Shown: positions 33,694 through 42,572, counted from the first letter of the stretch. The stretch is DNA of 64,000 nucleotides from Flavobacterium sp. LC2016-23 (GCF_009674775.1 NZ_WKKE01000010.1:1-64000), one strand, 5' to 3'. Notes: a model not told the origin generated them from the letters alone. Program-made: numbers and translations.

Positions 33694-34746
33694 TTAATTC
33701 AAATCAAATCGTAACCCTAATGAAATATTATTTTCCCTGATTAAATTATCCTGAAATAAAGGATTCAAATCATATTTTAAGTATAAACTCATGTCTTTAT
33801 AACCAATATAAGAACTCAGTCCGTAAATAAAATTATTTACGTTATAATCGCCTTTTATCGTGGTTTTATATTTTAAATCTTCGTCTTCAAATTTTAGGAT
33901 TTGCTTTGATTTTACATTGATTCCTGCGTAACCTCCAACCCCGAAACGGAAACTTTTATGGGTTCTGAAATAGGTTTTTCCGTCACTTTTTCCTGGTCTT
34001 GTAAAATCAAATTCCAAATGCAGCGGCAAAACGATATACACATTTCTAAAACGGGATTCATTCAAATGTACCGGATTAACTTCCAGATTCGTCTGATTTC
34101 CGTCTACCACAAAACTGCGGTTATCAGTTGGACGAATATTATTATACATTACCGAAAGTCCGTATTTGGCGTGCAGTAAATTATCGTTTTTCATTAATCT
34201 TGAATTGTAGGTAAAACCCCATTCGTAAAAATGCGAACCTATAAAACTGTACCTGGAATCCTGAAGTTTTCCGTCAACCATTGTATTGTTCAGCCCCGTT
34301 GCGAAAACAAATTGTGAAGTGGTCCTTTTTTCGCCGTGAACGGAGTCTTTGCTTCTTTTGTTATCACTCCAGTCTTTGTCTTTCCAATAAATCACCAAAC
34401 CATGTTTTTTGATTGAATCTCCTTCTTTGATTTTGCCGTCTACTTTTTGCTGTACCAAATCGTTAAGTTCATTTTGGGCCAGAGTAACTTTTTCTTCAAT
34501 AATTACGGCTCTGGCTTCGGCCAGTTCTTTTTTGCGCTTATCCGCTTGTTCCTGCGTAATTTTCCCTTCCGACAACTGAACATTTACAGCTTCAACTTCT
34601 TCTTTTAACGCTTGCTTTTCTTCTTTGGTTACTTTCTCTATTTTAGCAGCAATTTGCTTTGCTCTTGACTCAAAAGTTTCCTGCCCCAGTACCTTACTTA
34701 CAAATAAGAAAACGAGGATTACGAAATAAATAGTAAAATTTTTCAT
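33694..34746 (-). CDS. outer-membrane beta-barrel protein with N-terminal coiled coil, 350 aa
   Basis: Signal peptide ending at ...SKVLGQ (about 21). Residues about 25-110 are strongly charged helix ('KIEKVTKEEKQALKEEVEAV', 'KITQEQADKRKKELAEARAV'), a likely periplasmic coiled coil. From about 130 the sequence alternates in the manner of an 8- to 10-strand barrel ('QFVFATGLNNTMVDGKLQD', 'FRFGVGGYAGINVKSKQIL', 'LSSYIGYKDMSLYLKYDLNP') and ends in 'LGLRFDLN', a usual barrel C-terminus. Last gene of a sigma / anti-sigma / OMP set. Possible role: envelope stress link, inferred only from neighbours. Confidence 0.75.
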   Translation of the reverse strand: MKNFTIYFVILVFLFVSKVLGQETFESRAKQIAAKIEKVTKEEKQALKEEVEAVNVQLSEGKITQEQADKRKKELAEARAVIIEEKVTLAQNELNDLVQQKVDGKIKEGDSIKKHGLVIYWKDKDWSDNKRSKDSVHGEKRTTSQFVFATGLNNTMVDGKLQDSRYSFIGSHFYEWGFTYNSRLMKNDNLLHAKYGLSVMYNNIRPTDNRSFVVDGNQTNLEVNPVHLNESRFRNVYIVLPLHLEFDFTRPGKSDGKTYFRTHKSFRFGVGGYAGINVKSKQILKFEDEDLKYKTTIKGDYNVNNFIYGLSSYIGYKDMSLYLKYDLNPLFQDNLIRENNISLGLRFDLN

Positions 34747-34812
34747 GATTGATTGATTTTTTAAAAATTGATTGTTGATTGTGATTGATGATGTTTATTA
34801 ATTGTTTATGGT

Positions 34813-35541
34813 TTATTCCTGCTGATTTCGGTTAGCCAGCGCCACTTTTACCGTTTGATAGTTTTTATTGACTCTGGTAATTACTTTTTCCCTGAACGAA
34901 AGCTCCAGTTCACCATCGACCTGATTTAGCAAATCGCTGGCATTAATTTTAATTTTCGCTTTAGGTTTGACAGAATTTTCTGCAATCACACTTTTTTGAG
35001 CTGTGTTTAACAACTGTTCTGGCGTTTCGTTTTTAGGTTTTTCAGACATATTGATTGGATAGTTGCCTGATGCTGGTTGCTGATTGTTTTGATTATTTTG
35101 ATTGATGATTGAAACCTCCGCTATTGGATTTACTGTATTCTTAATTGTTTTAGGTAGATTTTGATTTGAAATTTTTTCTTCTGTTTTTGAATTTTCCGCG
35201 TTCTGAAGGGCTTCTTTTTCTGAAACTGCAATTTGATCTTTAGTAGAATCCGCCGCTTTAAAACCTTTTTTTACAACAGAATCTTTCTGAATGTTTTCTT
35301 CGATAACTACTTGCGTTTTCGGAATCTCCATATTTTTTTCCTGATTCAAAAAGAAAGTCCCTGCCAATAAAAATCCAATAATACTGGCCGCGATATACAG
35401 CCATCTGTTTTTCTTTTTTGGTTTCTTTTCTTCGGCAACACTCAGCATGGCATCTAATCGGTCCCAGGCTTTGTCGCTCGGTTCAATCTTACGCTGATTT
35501 AGTTTTTCACGGAAATCCTTTTCAAAATTATTCGGTTCCAT
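34813..35541 (-). CDS. single-pass membrane protein, probable anti-sigma factor, 242 aa
   Basis: Short cytoplasmic N-terminus ('FEKDFREKLNQRKIEPSDKA', about 5-24, then 'WDRLDAMLS'), one membrane helix (about 46-64, 'YIAASIIGFLLAGTFFLN'), then a long polar periplasmic region rich in Asn/Gln/Lys and low complexity (about 110-200). It overlaps the ECF sigma gene by 14 bases, the usual arrangement for a sigma/anti-sigma pair. No zinc (ZAS) motif is visible, so the anti-sigma role is inferred from topology and context. Confidence 0.65.
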   Translation of the reverse strand: MEPNNFEKDFREKLNQRKIEPSDKAWDRLDAMLSVAEEKKPKKKNRWLYIAASIIGFLLAGTFFLNQEKNMEIPKTQVVIEENIQKDSVVKKGFKAADSTKDQIAVSEKEALQNAENSKTEEKISNQNLPKTIKNTVNPIAEVSIINQNNQNNQQPASGNYPINMSEKPKNETPEQLLNTAQKSVIAENSVKPKAKIKINASDLLNQVDGELELSFREKVITRVNKNYQTVKVALANRNQQE

Positions 35542-36088
35542 TATCTTGTTTTTTTAAAATATTAATTTGTGTTTGCAGCATTTTTCTGGCGTGCGATAAT
35601 TGCGATTTCGATGTTCCTTCATTAATTCCCAGCATCTTTGCAATTTCATTGTGTTTATAACCTTCGATAGCATATAAATTGAAAACCATTTTATAACCAT
35701 CAGGCAAAGCGTCTATTAAAAACTGAATCTGATCTGTTGAAAACTGACTGTCGATGGCATTAAAACTCTCTTCTGTATACATCTCATCTTCGGCAAATTT
35801 TACTTTCTTCTGAACTCTTAAATACGATATACATTCGTTAACCATGATTCGGCGGATCCAGCCTTCAAAACTTCCTTTGTGTTCAAACCTGCTTAAGTTC
35901 GTAAACACTTTCATAAAGGCAGTTATCATTACATCTTCGGCCAATTGAATGTCTTTTATGTATTGTCGGCAAACGCTCAGCATTTTTGGCGAAAACCGAC
36001 TATAGATCTGCTGTTGTGCCTGTCGGTTATTTTCGACGGCCAACTTTATGATTTCGGTTTCTTCCTGATGTAAACGAATAATTTTCAT
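35528..36088 (-). CDS. ECF-type RNA polymerase sigma factor, 186 aa
   Basis: Sigma-70 region 2 at about 20-90 ('RFSPKMLSVCRQYIKDIQLA', 'FTNLSRFEHKGSFEGWIRRI') and region 4 at about 125-178 ('DALPDGYKMVFNLYAIEGYK', 'HNEIAKMLGINEGTSKSQLS'). No region 1 or 3, typical of ECF sigma factors. Probably controlled by the overlapping downstream membrane protein. Target promoters are not known; autoregulation of its own operon is a usual pattern. Confidence 0.92.
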   Translation of the reverse strand: MKIIRLHQEETEIIKLAVENNRQAQQQIYSRFSPKMLSVCRQYIKDIQLAEDVMITAFMKVFTNLSRFEHKGSFEGWIRRIMVNECISYLRVQKKVKFAEDEMYTEESFNAIDSQFSTDQIQFLIDALPDGYKMVFNLYAIEGYKHNEIAKMLGINEGTSKSQLSHARKMLQTQINILKKQDNGTE

Positions 36089-36339
36089 TAATAAGCGTTC
36101 TGGTTTTGTTTTTGGAATAGTCTTCTATTAGCATAGACGAGTGAAGTTGTAAAATGGTTGCATGAAGGTGAAAAAATTTAAATTCCAATCCCGATTAATA
36201 TGAAAAAAAACTCCAAATACCAACACTAAAAACCTTACAATCAAATAAATAAAAGCATTTATAAAAATTTAAAAAAAATAATTATTTTTAGACAAATATT
36301 ACAACTCCTCACCAAAGTTAATCTAAAGTTCTTCTTTCG
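36089..36339. other. divergent spacer upstream of the sigma gene
   Basis: A/T-rich, with several A tracts and a partial AAATTCCAATCCC word near 36180, perhaps a remnant of the AAATTCC family. No gene or clear promoter for the sigma operon identified. Confidence 0.35.
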
Positions 36340-36371
36340 TTTGCAATGTGATTCCTAATTTGATATTTTTG
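36340..36371 (+). promoter_or_regulatory. Bacteroidota-type promoter of the acetyltransferase gene
   Basis: TTTG at 36340-36343 and TATTTTTG at 36364-36371, 20 bp apart: the textbook -33 / -7 pair of the primary sigma factor in this phylum. About 60 bp upstream of the ATG at 36432. Confidence 0.7.
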
Positions 36372-36431
36372 AATGTAATAAAACTGTCGAAATTACAGCT
36401 ACAATCTCATAAAGAAACACTTCAGCATAAA

Positions 36432-36956
36432 ATGAAAAATATTACCATCCGAAGAGTAACCCTAGACGATATTGATCAATTACAGCAAATAGGCAGACAA
36501 ACTTTTTCCGAGACTTTTTCAGGATACAATTCTGAAGAGGATATGAAAAAATATTTAGACGAGCATTTTTCAAAAGAAAAACTAACAGTTGAACTCCACA
36601 ACACCAACTCTGAATTTTATTTCGCTGTTCTGGACGATACGGTAATCGGATATTTAAAACTGAACTTCGGAGAGTCCCAAACCGAATTGAAGGATAGCAA
36701 AGCATTGGAAATCGAAAGAATTTATGTTCCAAAAGAATATCATGGCCAAAGCGTAGGACAGGCCCTTTACGAAAAAGCAATTCAGGTTGCCAAAAACAAA
36801 AATGTAAATTATGTATGGTTAGGTGTTTGGGAAGAAAATCACAGAGCACTGCGTTTCTACAAGAAAAATGGCTTTACAGCATTTGACAAACACATTTTCA
36901 GATTAGGAAATGATGAACAGACGGACATCATGATGAAACTGGAATTGAAAGTATAA
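36432..36956 (+). CDS. GNAT-family N-acetyltransferase, 174 aa
   Basis: I choose ATG 36432 (MKNITIRRV), since the longer frame from 36348 would start upstream of the -7 box. GNAT fold: 'ITIRRVTLDDIDQLQQIG' start, acetyl-CoA loop 'RIYVPKEYHGQSVGQALYEK' (about 95-114, with Q-x-x-G-x-A), 'VWLGVWEENHRALRFYKKNG' (about 129-148) and 'DIMMKLEL' end. Similar to spermidine/diamine-type or PaiA-like acetyltransferases, but the substrate cannot be fixed. Convergent with the polyprenyl synthetase gene. Confidence 0.88.
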   Translation: MKNITIRRVTLDDIDQLQQIGRQTFSETFSGYNSEEDMKKYLDEHFSKEKLTVELHNTNSEFYFAVLDDTVIGYLKLNFGESQTELKDSKALEIERIYVPKEYHGQSVGQALYEKAIQVAKNKNVNYVWLGVWEENHRALRFYKKNGFTAFDKHIFRLGNDEQTDIMMKLELKV

Positions 36957-36996
36957 GGAGTTTTAAAGTAAAAGAAATTCACTTAATTGCTCCGTC

Positions 36997-37974
36997 TTAT
37001 TTCTTTCGCTCAATAACATAATTCACCATCAAAATCAAAGCGTCTTTGTATTCGGAATCTTCAAAGTTCCGAAGTAAAGAAAGTGCTTCCTGCTGGAATT
37101 CGACCATTTTGTTTTCGGCGTACCCCAGACCATTATGATCCTTTACAAAGGCAATCACTTCTTTGACGCGTTTTTTGTCTTTATTGTGATTTTTAATGGA
37201 GTTGATCAGCCACTTTTTTTCCTGAGGGGTGCAGGTGTTTAAAACATGAATCAGAGGCAGAGTCATTTTTTGCTCTTTAATATCAATTCCGGTTGGTTTT
37301 CCTATGGCTTCTTCGCTATAATCGAATAAGTCATCTTTGATTTGAAATGCCATTCCGATGAGTTCTCCAAACTTGCGCATGTTCTCTACCTGAATATCGT
37401 CTTCAATAACCGATTTTGCACCAAGTGCACAGCAGGCCGCGATAAGTGTCGCGGTTTTTTTCCGGATGATTTCGTAATAAACATCCTCTGTAATATCAAG
37501 CCTTCTGGCTTTTTCGATTTGAAGCAATTCTCCTTCACTCATTTCGCGAACCGCAACAGAGATAATTCGAAGCAAATCAAAATCTCCATTATCGATAGAA
37601 AGCAGCAGTCCTTTTGAAAGCAGGTAATCTCCAACCAAAACCGCAATTTTATTTTTCCAAAGCGCATTGATCGAGAAAAATCCGCGGCGGCGGTTACTAT
37701 CGTCCACCACATCATCGTGTACTAAAGTCGCCGTATGAATCAACTCAATTACGGATGCTCCGCGATAGGTTCTTTCGTTTACCAGGCCTCCCGAAACCAT
37801 TTTTGAAGTTAGAAAAACAAACATCGGACGCATTTGTTTTCCTTTGCGGTTTACAATATAATAGGTAATACGATTGAGCAATGCGACCTTCGAAGTCATT
37901 GATTCGTGGAACTTTTTTTCGAAAAGTTCCATCTCGTTAAAGATAGGCTGTTTTATTTGAGAAGTAATATTCAT
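36997..37974 (-). CDS. trans-polyprenyl diphosphate synthase (octaprenyl/heptaprenyl type), 325 aa
   Basis: Extends prenyl diphosphates with isopentenyl diphosphate. First Asp-rich motif 'LVHDDVVDDSNRRRG' (about 89-103), second 'FQIKDDLFDYSEE' (about 213-225), 'GKQMRPMFVFLTSK' (about 45-58), and 'KTATLIAACCALGA' (about 172-185). Length as IspB. The residues before the first motif are small, which favours a long-chain product for menaquinone, the quinone of flavobacteria; chain length is inferred. Confidence 0.92.
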   Translation of the reverse strand: MNITSQIKQPIFNEMELFEKKFHESMTSKVALLNRITYYIVNRKGKQMRPMFVFLTSKMVSGGLVNERTYRGASVIELIHTATLVHDDVVDDSNRRRGFFSINALWKNKIAVLVGDYLLSKGLLLSIDNGDFDLLRIISVAVREMSEGELLQIEKARRLDITEDVYYEIIRKKTATLIAACCALGAKSVIEDDIQVENMRKFGELIGMAFQIKDDLFDYSEEAIGKPTGIDIKEQKMTLPLIHVLNTCTPQEKKWLINSIKNHNKDKKRVKEVIAFVKDHNGLGYAENKMVEFQQEALSLLRNFEDSEYKDALILMVNYVIERKK

Positions 37975-38152
37975 TTCGATTTCAAATATACTATTTTAAA
38001 TAAAAAAACGTTTCTATTTTAGGTTAGTATACTAACAATTTACAGAATAATTAAGAAAACGCAGTCAATACATCCTCAATTTAATACCAAAACTGGCCTC
38101 TGCTTTTATTACGGAAACAAAGTGAACGAAACAATGAGAATCCTTTTTTGCC

Positions 38153-38201
38153 CAAAAAAAGCATTAAGAACAAGAATAACTCTCGTTTTTAATGCTTTTT
38201 G
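38153..38201 (-). terminator. rho-independent terminator of rlmN
   Basis: AAAAAAAGCATTAA and TTTTTAATGCTTTTT arms, T run in the minus direction, 22 bases past the rlmN stop. Confidence 0.8.
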
Positions 38202-38222
38202 TTTATTTTAAAATTAGAAAAT

Positions 38223-39266
38223 TTATCCTTCTTTATTTGCCAGTTGCCCGCAAGCAGCATCAATGTCTTTTCCGCGGCTTCTGCGCACTTTACAAACGAC
38301 TCCAATATGCTCTAAGGCTTTTATATAAGCCATAATAGATTCTTCTGAAGCTTGTTGAAACTCACCATCGTCGATTGGATTGTATTCAATTAAATTGACC
38401 TTACAGGGCACATATTTACAAAACTTAACCAGAGCATCAATTGAAGCCTTATCGTCGTTAATTCCTTTCCAGACTACATACTCGTAAGAGATTTTGGTTT
38501 TGGTTTTTCTATACCAGTATTCCAATGCTTCCCGCAAATCTGCCAAAGGAAAGTTTTTACTGAAAGGCATGATTCGGGAACGAATCTCATCTATCGCAGA
38601 GTGCAGGGAAACTGCCAATTTGAATTTGACATCGTCATCGGCCATTTTTTTAATCATCTTTGGAATTCCGGAGGTTGACACCATAATTCGTTTTGGCGAC
38701 ATTCCTAAACCTTCCGGTGAGGTAATCATATCAATCGCTTTGATTACGTTGTTATAATTCATCAAAGGCTCCCCCATTCCCATAAAAACAATATTCGAAA
38801 GCGGATGATTGTAATACAGTCGGCTTTCTTTGTCTATGGCCAGCACCTGATCGTAGATTTCTCCCGGTTCCAGGTTTCGCATTCTTTTTAATCTTGCTGT
38901 CGCGCAGAAATTACAATCCAGACTGCAACCCACCTGACTCGAAACACAGGCTGTGGTTCTGGTTTCGGTAGGTATCAAAACCGATTCCACCACAAGACCA
39001 TCATGTAAACGAACAGCATTTTTTACGGTTCCGTCACTGCTGCGCTGCATGGTATCTACCTTAATGTGGTTGATGACAAAATTGTTCTCCAGCATCGCCC
39101 TCGTAGGTTTCGCTACATTGGTCATATCCTCAAAACTGTGTGCTCCTTTACTCCATAACCATTCATAAACCTGGTTGCCACGGAAAGCTTTGTCGTTATT
39201 AGCGACAAAAAAATCCCGTAATTGATCTTTTGATAAGGCTCGTATGTCTTTTTTCTCGATTTGCAT
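38223..39266 (-). CDS. rlmN: 23S rRNA (adenine2503-C2)-methyltransferase RlmN, 347 aa
   Basis: Radical SAM enzyme that methylates C2 of A2503 in 23S rRNA and A37 in some tRNAs. Cluster motif 'VGCSLDCNFCATARLKRMRN' (CxxxCxxC at about 112-119), 'FMGMGEPLMNYNNV' (about 161-174), 'RIMVSTSGIPKMI' (about 194-206), 'AVSLHSAID' (about 219-227) and late Cys in 'DIDAACGQLAN' (about 337), the methyl carrier. Full length. A -7 box ends only 4 bp before the ATG (39271-39278), so the mRNA may be leaderless. Confidence 0.96.
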   Translation of the reverse strand: MQIEKKDIRALSKDQLRDFFVANNDKAFRGNQVYEWLWSKGAHSFEDMTNVAKPTRAMLENNFVINHIKVDTMQRSSDGTVKNAVRLHDGLVVESVLIPTETRTTACVSSQVGCSLDCNFCATARLKRMRNLEPGEIYDQVLAIDKESRLYYNHPLSNIVFMGMGEPLMNYNNVIKAIDMITSPEGLGMSPKRIMVSTSGIPKMIKKMADDDVKFKLAVSLHSAIDEIRSRIMPFSKNFPLADLREALEYWYRKTKTKISYEYVVWKGINDDKASIDALVKFCKYVPCKVNLIEYNPIDDGEFQQASEESIMAYIKALEHIGVVCKVRRSRGKDIDAACGQLANKEG

Positions 39267-39270
39267 GGTG

Positions 39271-39278
39271 CAAAGTTA
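39271..39278 (-). promoter_or_regulatory. -7 box (TAACTTTG) directly before rlmN
   Basis: Exact TAnnTTTG on the complement, separated from the rlmN ATG (39266) by only CACC. A start point some 5 bases past the box would fall on the ATG. Confidence 0.45.
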
Positions 39279-39596
39279 ATCACTTTTGTTATTTTTTCCT
39301 GATTTTTATAACCATTCTTACTTAAAACCAAGAAGACGGAAACATTTTTTTGAAAATTTCTACTGCTGTATTGAATCTAAAACCTTTGCCTGCTCACTTT
39401 CTTTTTGCAGGTTGTTATTTTTTTATTCTTTGAAAGTTCCTGAAAATTAAAAAGGAAACTTAATTCAAATAAAAAAACCATTACATCTATAACAATCAAC
39501 ACTTTAAGCTACATAAATACCTTTTCAGAAAAAAAACACCTCTCCAAAAACACTTCTTTACCTTTTTATTATAAGTTTTTAATAAAGTTCTAACCA
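39279..39596. other. rlmN / YceI divergent spacer
   Basis: About 320 bp of A/T-rich sequence. No frame, hairpin or repeat noted apart from the promoter elements at each end. Confidence 0.4.
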
Positions 39597-39639
39597 TGAT
39601 TTTTATCAGTTCTCTTCCTATTCAATCGTAATAAATTTG
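39597..39639 (+). promoter_or_regulatory. FNR/CRP-type box plus -7 box upstream of the first YceI gene
   Basis: TGATTTTTATCA (39597-39608) fits TGAT-N4-ATCA, the core of FNR-family sites. TAAATTTG (39632-39639) fits the -7 consensus. The box centre is near -41.5 from the expected start point, the class II activator position. Same box and spacing recur at 40494-40536. Confidence 0.6.
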
Positions 39640-39707
39640 CTACAAGAAAAAAGAAGCTGTTTATATCATCTCAAAAACAAGCTGAATTAACTAAATACCA
39701 CATACAG

Positions 39708-40301
39708 ATGAAAACGATCAAATCAATTTTATGGGCAATAGTAATCACATTGTCATTACAGGTAAACGCACAAAGAAGATATAGCGTTGCAAAATCAACT
39801 TTTGAAGTCGCAGGTACTTCCAACATACACGATTGGGTAATGCGATCTACTGAAGGAACAGGTAGCGCCATTTTAACGATTACGGATTCTAAGCTGACAG
39901 ATATTAAAAATTTAACGATTACCTTATTAGCAGAAAGCATCAAAAGCAGTAAAACAAGCATGGACGATGTGGCTTATGAATCTTTAGATACCAAAACGCA
40001 CAGAAATATCAGATATGTTTTAAAATCTGCCGACAAAATCAACGAAACCACCTGGATGCTTACCGGAACTTATACCATAGCGGGTGTTAGTAAAGATTAC
40101 AAAACCCAGATACGAATAACAAGCAATGATAATGACACCTTTACATTACAAGGCTCTAACCGAATGACCTTTGTTGACTTTGAAATGACGCCGCCAACAG
40201 CTGCTCTTGGGGTAGTTAAAGCAGGTAAAGAATTAACCGTCTTGTTTAATATCACTCTAACCGACTATGCTAAAAATGAAAATGTTCTAGTTATCAAATA
40301 G
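39708..40301 (+). CDS. YceI-family periplasmic protein, 197 aa
   Basis: Signal peptide to about residue 22 (SLQVNAQ). Then the YceI core: 'STFEVAGTSNIHDWVMRST' (about 30-48), 'LTITLLAESIKSSKTSMDD' (about 70-88), 'SADKINETTWMLTGTYTIAG' (about 106-125). The family is an extended lipocalin-like barrel that binds polyisoprenoid lipids such as ubiquinone analogues. Paralog of the 40602-41171 protein (shared LLAESIKS, TGTYTIAGVSK). An FNR-type box stands upstream, and a strong terminator follows, so it is its own transcript. Confidence 0.88.
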   Translation: MKTIKSILWAIVITLSLQVNAQRRYSVAKSTFEVAGTSNIHDWVMRSTEGTGSAILTITDSKLTDIKNLTITLLAESIKSSKTSMDDVAYESLDTKTHRNIRYVLKSADKINETTWMLTGTYTIAGVSKDYKTQIRITSNDNDTFTLQGSNRMTFVDFEMTPPTAALGVVKAGKELTVLFNITLTDYAKNENVLVIK

Positions 40302-40347
40302 GAATTTAAATCCTGAAATAAGAAGTTAACGCAATTTTTGAATAACT

Positions 40348-40393
40348 AAAAAAGCAAGTCTCTGCACTAAAGGTACAGAGACTTGCTTTTTTT
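40348..40393 (+). terminator. rho-independent terminator after the first YceI gene
   Basis: AAAAAAGCAAGTCTCTG and CAGAGACTTGCTTTTTT, 17-bp arms with T tail. Separates the two YceI transcription units. Confidence 0.92.
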
Positions 40394-40493
40394 AAACAGG
40401 GATTTTGAATCTCATTTTCTTCTGCAATCCGAACTGCCTGACAGAAAAAAACATTGTCGTTAATAATTAAGATTTTTAATACAATTTATACAA

Positions 40494-40536
40494 TGATTTT
40501 TATCATACAAATGATTGTTTTATGGGCAGACCTTTG
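40494..40536 (+). promoter_or_regulatory. second FNR/CRP-type box plus -7-like box, upstream of the YceI-porin operon
   Basis: TGATTTTTATCA (40494-40505) is identical to the box at 39597. GACCTTTG (40529-40536) lies at exactly the same distance (24 bp from box end) as the -7 box there, though it lacks the TA, which suits an activator-dependent promoter. Confidence 0.58.
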
Positions 40537-40601
40537 AATTGGATTAAGATAGAAGCTTTAATTCTAAATAAATCAATTCTTTTAAACAAAAACATGACAA
40601 A

Positions 40602-41171
40602 ATGAAAACTAAAAAAATCAAACTATTCGCATTTATAGTGGCATTCTTAGGAATTACCTCATTTGTATCGGCGCAGAAATCGTATACCTTAAATGCTAAA
40701 TCAGCTTTTTCTGTATCCGGAACTTCAACATTACATGACTGGGAAATGAAATCAGGTTCGGGAACAGGAACGGCAGGTTTTACAATTACCAATTCGAAAT
40801 TAACGGATATTGGATCGTTGTCTGTCACCCTTTTAGCAGAAAGCATAAAAAGCGACAAAAAAAGCATGGACAAAGTGGCTTATAAGACTTTAAAAACAGA
40901 TAAAAACAAAAACATTACATATACCCTGAAATCTGCCGAAAAAGTAAATGAAAACACTTGGGAATTAACCGGAACCTATACTATTGCCGGTGTTAGTAAA
41001 ATTCTTAAAACAACTGTAAAAACAACTATTACGAAAGAAGGGGTAAACCTGCAGGGCTCTAATAAAATCACTTTTACGGATTTTGGAATGAAATCACCTA
41101 CCGCGCTGCTTGGAACCATAAAAACGGGACAGGATCTAACCTTAAAATTTAATTTGAACTTTAATTTATAA
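40602..41171 (+). CDS. YceI-family periplasmic protein, 189 aa
   Basis: Signal peptide ending at about residue 25 (SFVSAQ). YceI motifs: 'SAFSVSGTSTLHDWEMKSG' (about 33-51), 'LSVTLLAESIKSDKKSMD' (about 71-88) and 'SAEKVNENTWELTGTYTIAG' (about 108-127). Barrel for an isoprenoid ligand. First gene of a three-gene run (porin 5 bases later, YceI-like protein 4 bases after that), all close enough to be one operon. In other bacteria YceI proteins often sit near respiratory or stress genes; the FNR-type box fits a respiratory link. Confidence 0.88.
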   Translation: MKTKKIKLFAFIVAFLGITSFVSAQKSYTLNAKSAFSVSGTSTLHDWEMKSGSGTGTAGFTITNSKLTDIGSLSVTLLAESIKSDKKSMDKVAYKTLKTDKNKNITYTLKSAEKVNENTWELTGTYTIAGVSKILKTTVKTTITKEGVNLQGSNKITFTDFGMKSPTALLGTIKTGQDLTLKFNLNFNL

Positions 41172-41176
41172 ACGCC

Positions 41177-42568
41177 ATGAAAAACATATATATCCTGTTT
41201 ATAGCATTAGTAAGCACATTTAGCATTACTGCACAAGTAAGTTTTGGGCATATCCAGAATCAAATTCCAAGAAATCAGAAAGGAATTAATCAATTTGATG
41301 TCAAAAAAGATACGGTTTCTTACAAAGGAATCAGTGTCGATATGGGAGCGGCTTTTGCACTTCAGTTTCAGGCTTTAAATTCGTTTAACGATCAAAAGAA
41401 CCTGGCTTCTGCACCAAATTACAGATTAAACAATCTGGAAAACAATTTTAATTTACCCAATGCCAATTTCACGATTGGTGCCCAACTATATGATGGTGTA
41501 CGCGTTAACTTAGATGTTTACCTGGCCTCAAGACACCATAATGAAACCTGGGTTAAAGGAGGTTATTTGCAAATTGATAAACTGGACTTTATCAAAAAAG
41601 ATTTCCTGGCTGATTTTATGCAGTATACCACAATTAAGATTGGTCAGATGGAGAATAACTATGGTGACGCTCACTTTAGAAGATCCGACAACGGAAATGC
41701 ACTTATGAATCCATTCGTCGGAAATAACATCATGGATGCCTTTAGTACAGAAATGGGAGCCGAAGTTTACTATAACAGATCAGGATTTGTGAGTATGATT
41801 GGAGTTACGAATTCTAAACTAAACCAAAATGTGCAGGAAATTGTTCCAGCACCGGCAACAACCACAAAACCAGATTCCAACACCACTATCAGCCCTTCTA
41901 TTCTGGCAAAATTAGGCTGGGACAAACAAATTAATCAGGATTTAAGAATCAGGTTAACCGGATCTTATTATCATACGGCCAATTCCAGCGGAAATTTATA
42001 TTCTTCTGACAGAGCAGGAAGTCGTTTTTATGGTGTAATGACACATCCTGAATATGCGATTATAAACCCGGCTACAGGAGCTACAATCAGTACTGTTGCA
42101 AACAACTTTGATCCAACAGCAAACAAGGACACAGGACGATTTAATCCCGGATACGGAAACTGGGCAACCTCATACATGGTAAACCCTTTTATCAAATATA
42201 AAGGCCTTGAGTTTTTTGGAACTTTAGAATTTACCTCCGGCGGTGATTTCAAAGGAACTGATGCTTCTCGTAAAATAAATCAATATGTAGGAGACTTAGT
42301 ATATCGTTTTGGAGAAAATGAACGATTTTATGTGGGTGGTAAATACAACTTAGTCGACGGAAAACTTTCGAATGCAAGTAATCAGTCCATTCAGATAAAC
42401 AGATTTGAAGGTGCAGCAGGGTGGTTTATGACTAAAAACATTCTGGCAAAATTGGAGTATGTAGATCAAAACTACAAGAACTTCTCTCAGTTTAACGGAG
42501 CAACACCCAACGATCTTTTTGGCGGCAACTTTAAAGGACTTATGTTTGAAGCAGTAATTTCATTCTGA
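41177..42568 (+). CDS. porin-like outer-membrane beta-barrel protein, 463 aa
   Basis: Signal peptide to about residue 19 (FSITAQ). The rest alternates polar and aromatic residues as in 16-strand porins: 'NFTIGAQLYDGVRVNLDVYL' (about 97-116), 'TTIKIGQMENNYGDAHFRRS' (about 152-171), 'MGAEVYYNRSGFVSMIGVTN' (about 192-211), ending 'GLMFEAVISF', a C-terminal aromatic typical of barrels. It resembles phosphate-selective OprO/P-type porins in overall layout, so passage of an anion is possible but unproven. Inside the YceI operon. Confidence 0.78.
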   Translation: MKNIYILFIALVSTFSITAQVSFGHIQNQIPRNQKGINQFDVKKDTVSYKGISVDMGAAFALQFQALNSFNDQKNLASAPNYRLNNLENNFNLPNANFTIGAQLYDGVRVNLDVYLASRHHNETWVKGGYLQIDKLDFIKKDFLADFMQYTTIKIGQMENNYGDAHFRRSDNGNALMNPFVGNNIMDAFSTEMGAEVYYNRSGFVSMIGVTNSKLNQNVQEIVPAPATTTKPDSNTTISPSILAKLGWDKQINQDLRIRLTGSYYHTANSSGNLYSSDRAGSRFYGVMTHPEYAIINPATGATISTVANNFDPTANKDTGRFNPGYGNWATSYMVNPFIKYKGLEFFGTLEFTSGGDFKGTDASRKINQYVGDLVYRFGENERFYVGGKYNLVDGKLSNASNQSIQINRFEGAAGWFMTKNILAKLEYVDQNYKNFSQFNGATPNDLFGGNFKGLMFEAVISF

Positions 42569-42572
42569 TAAA

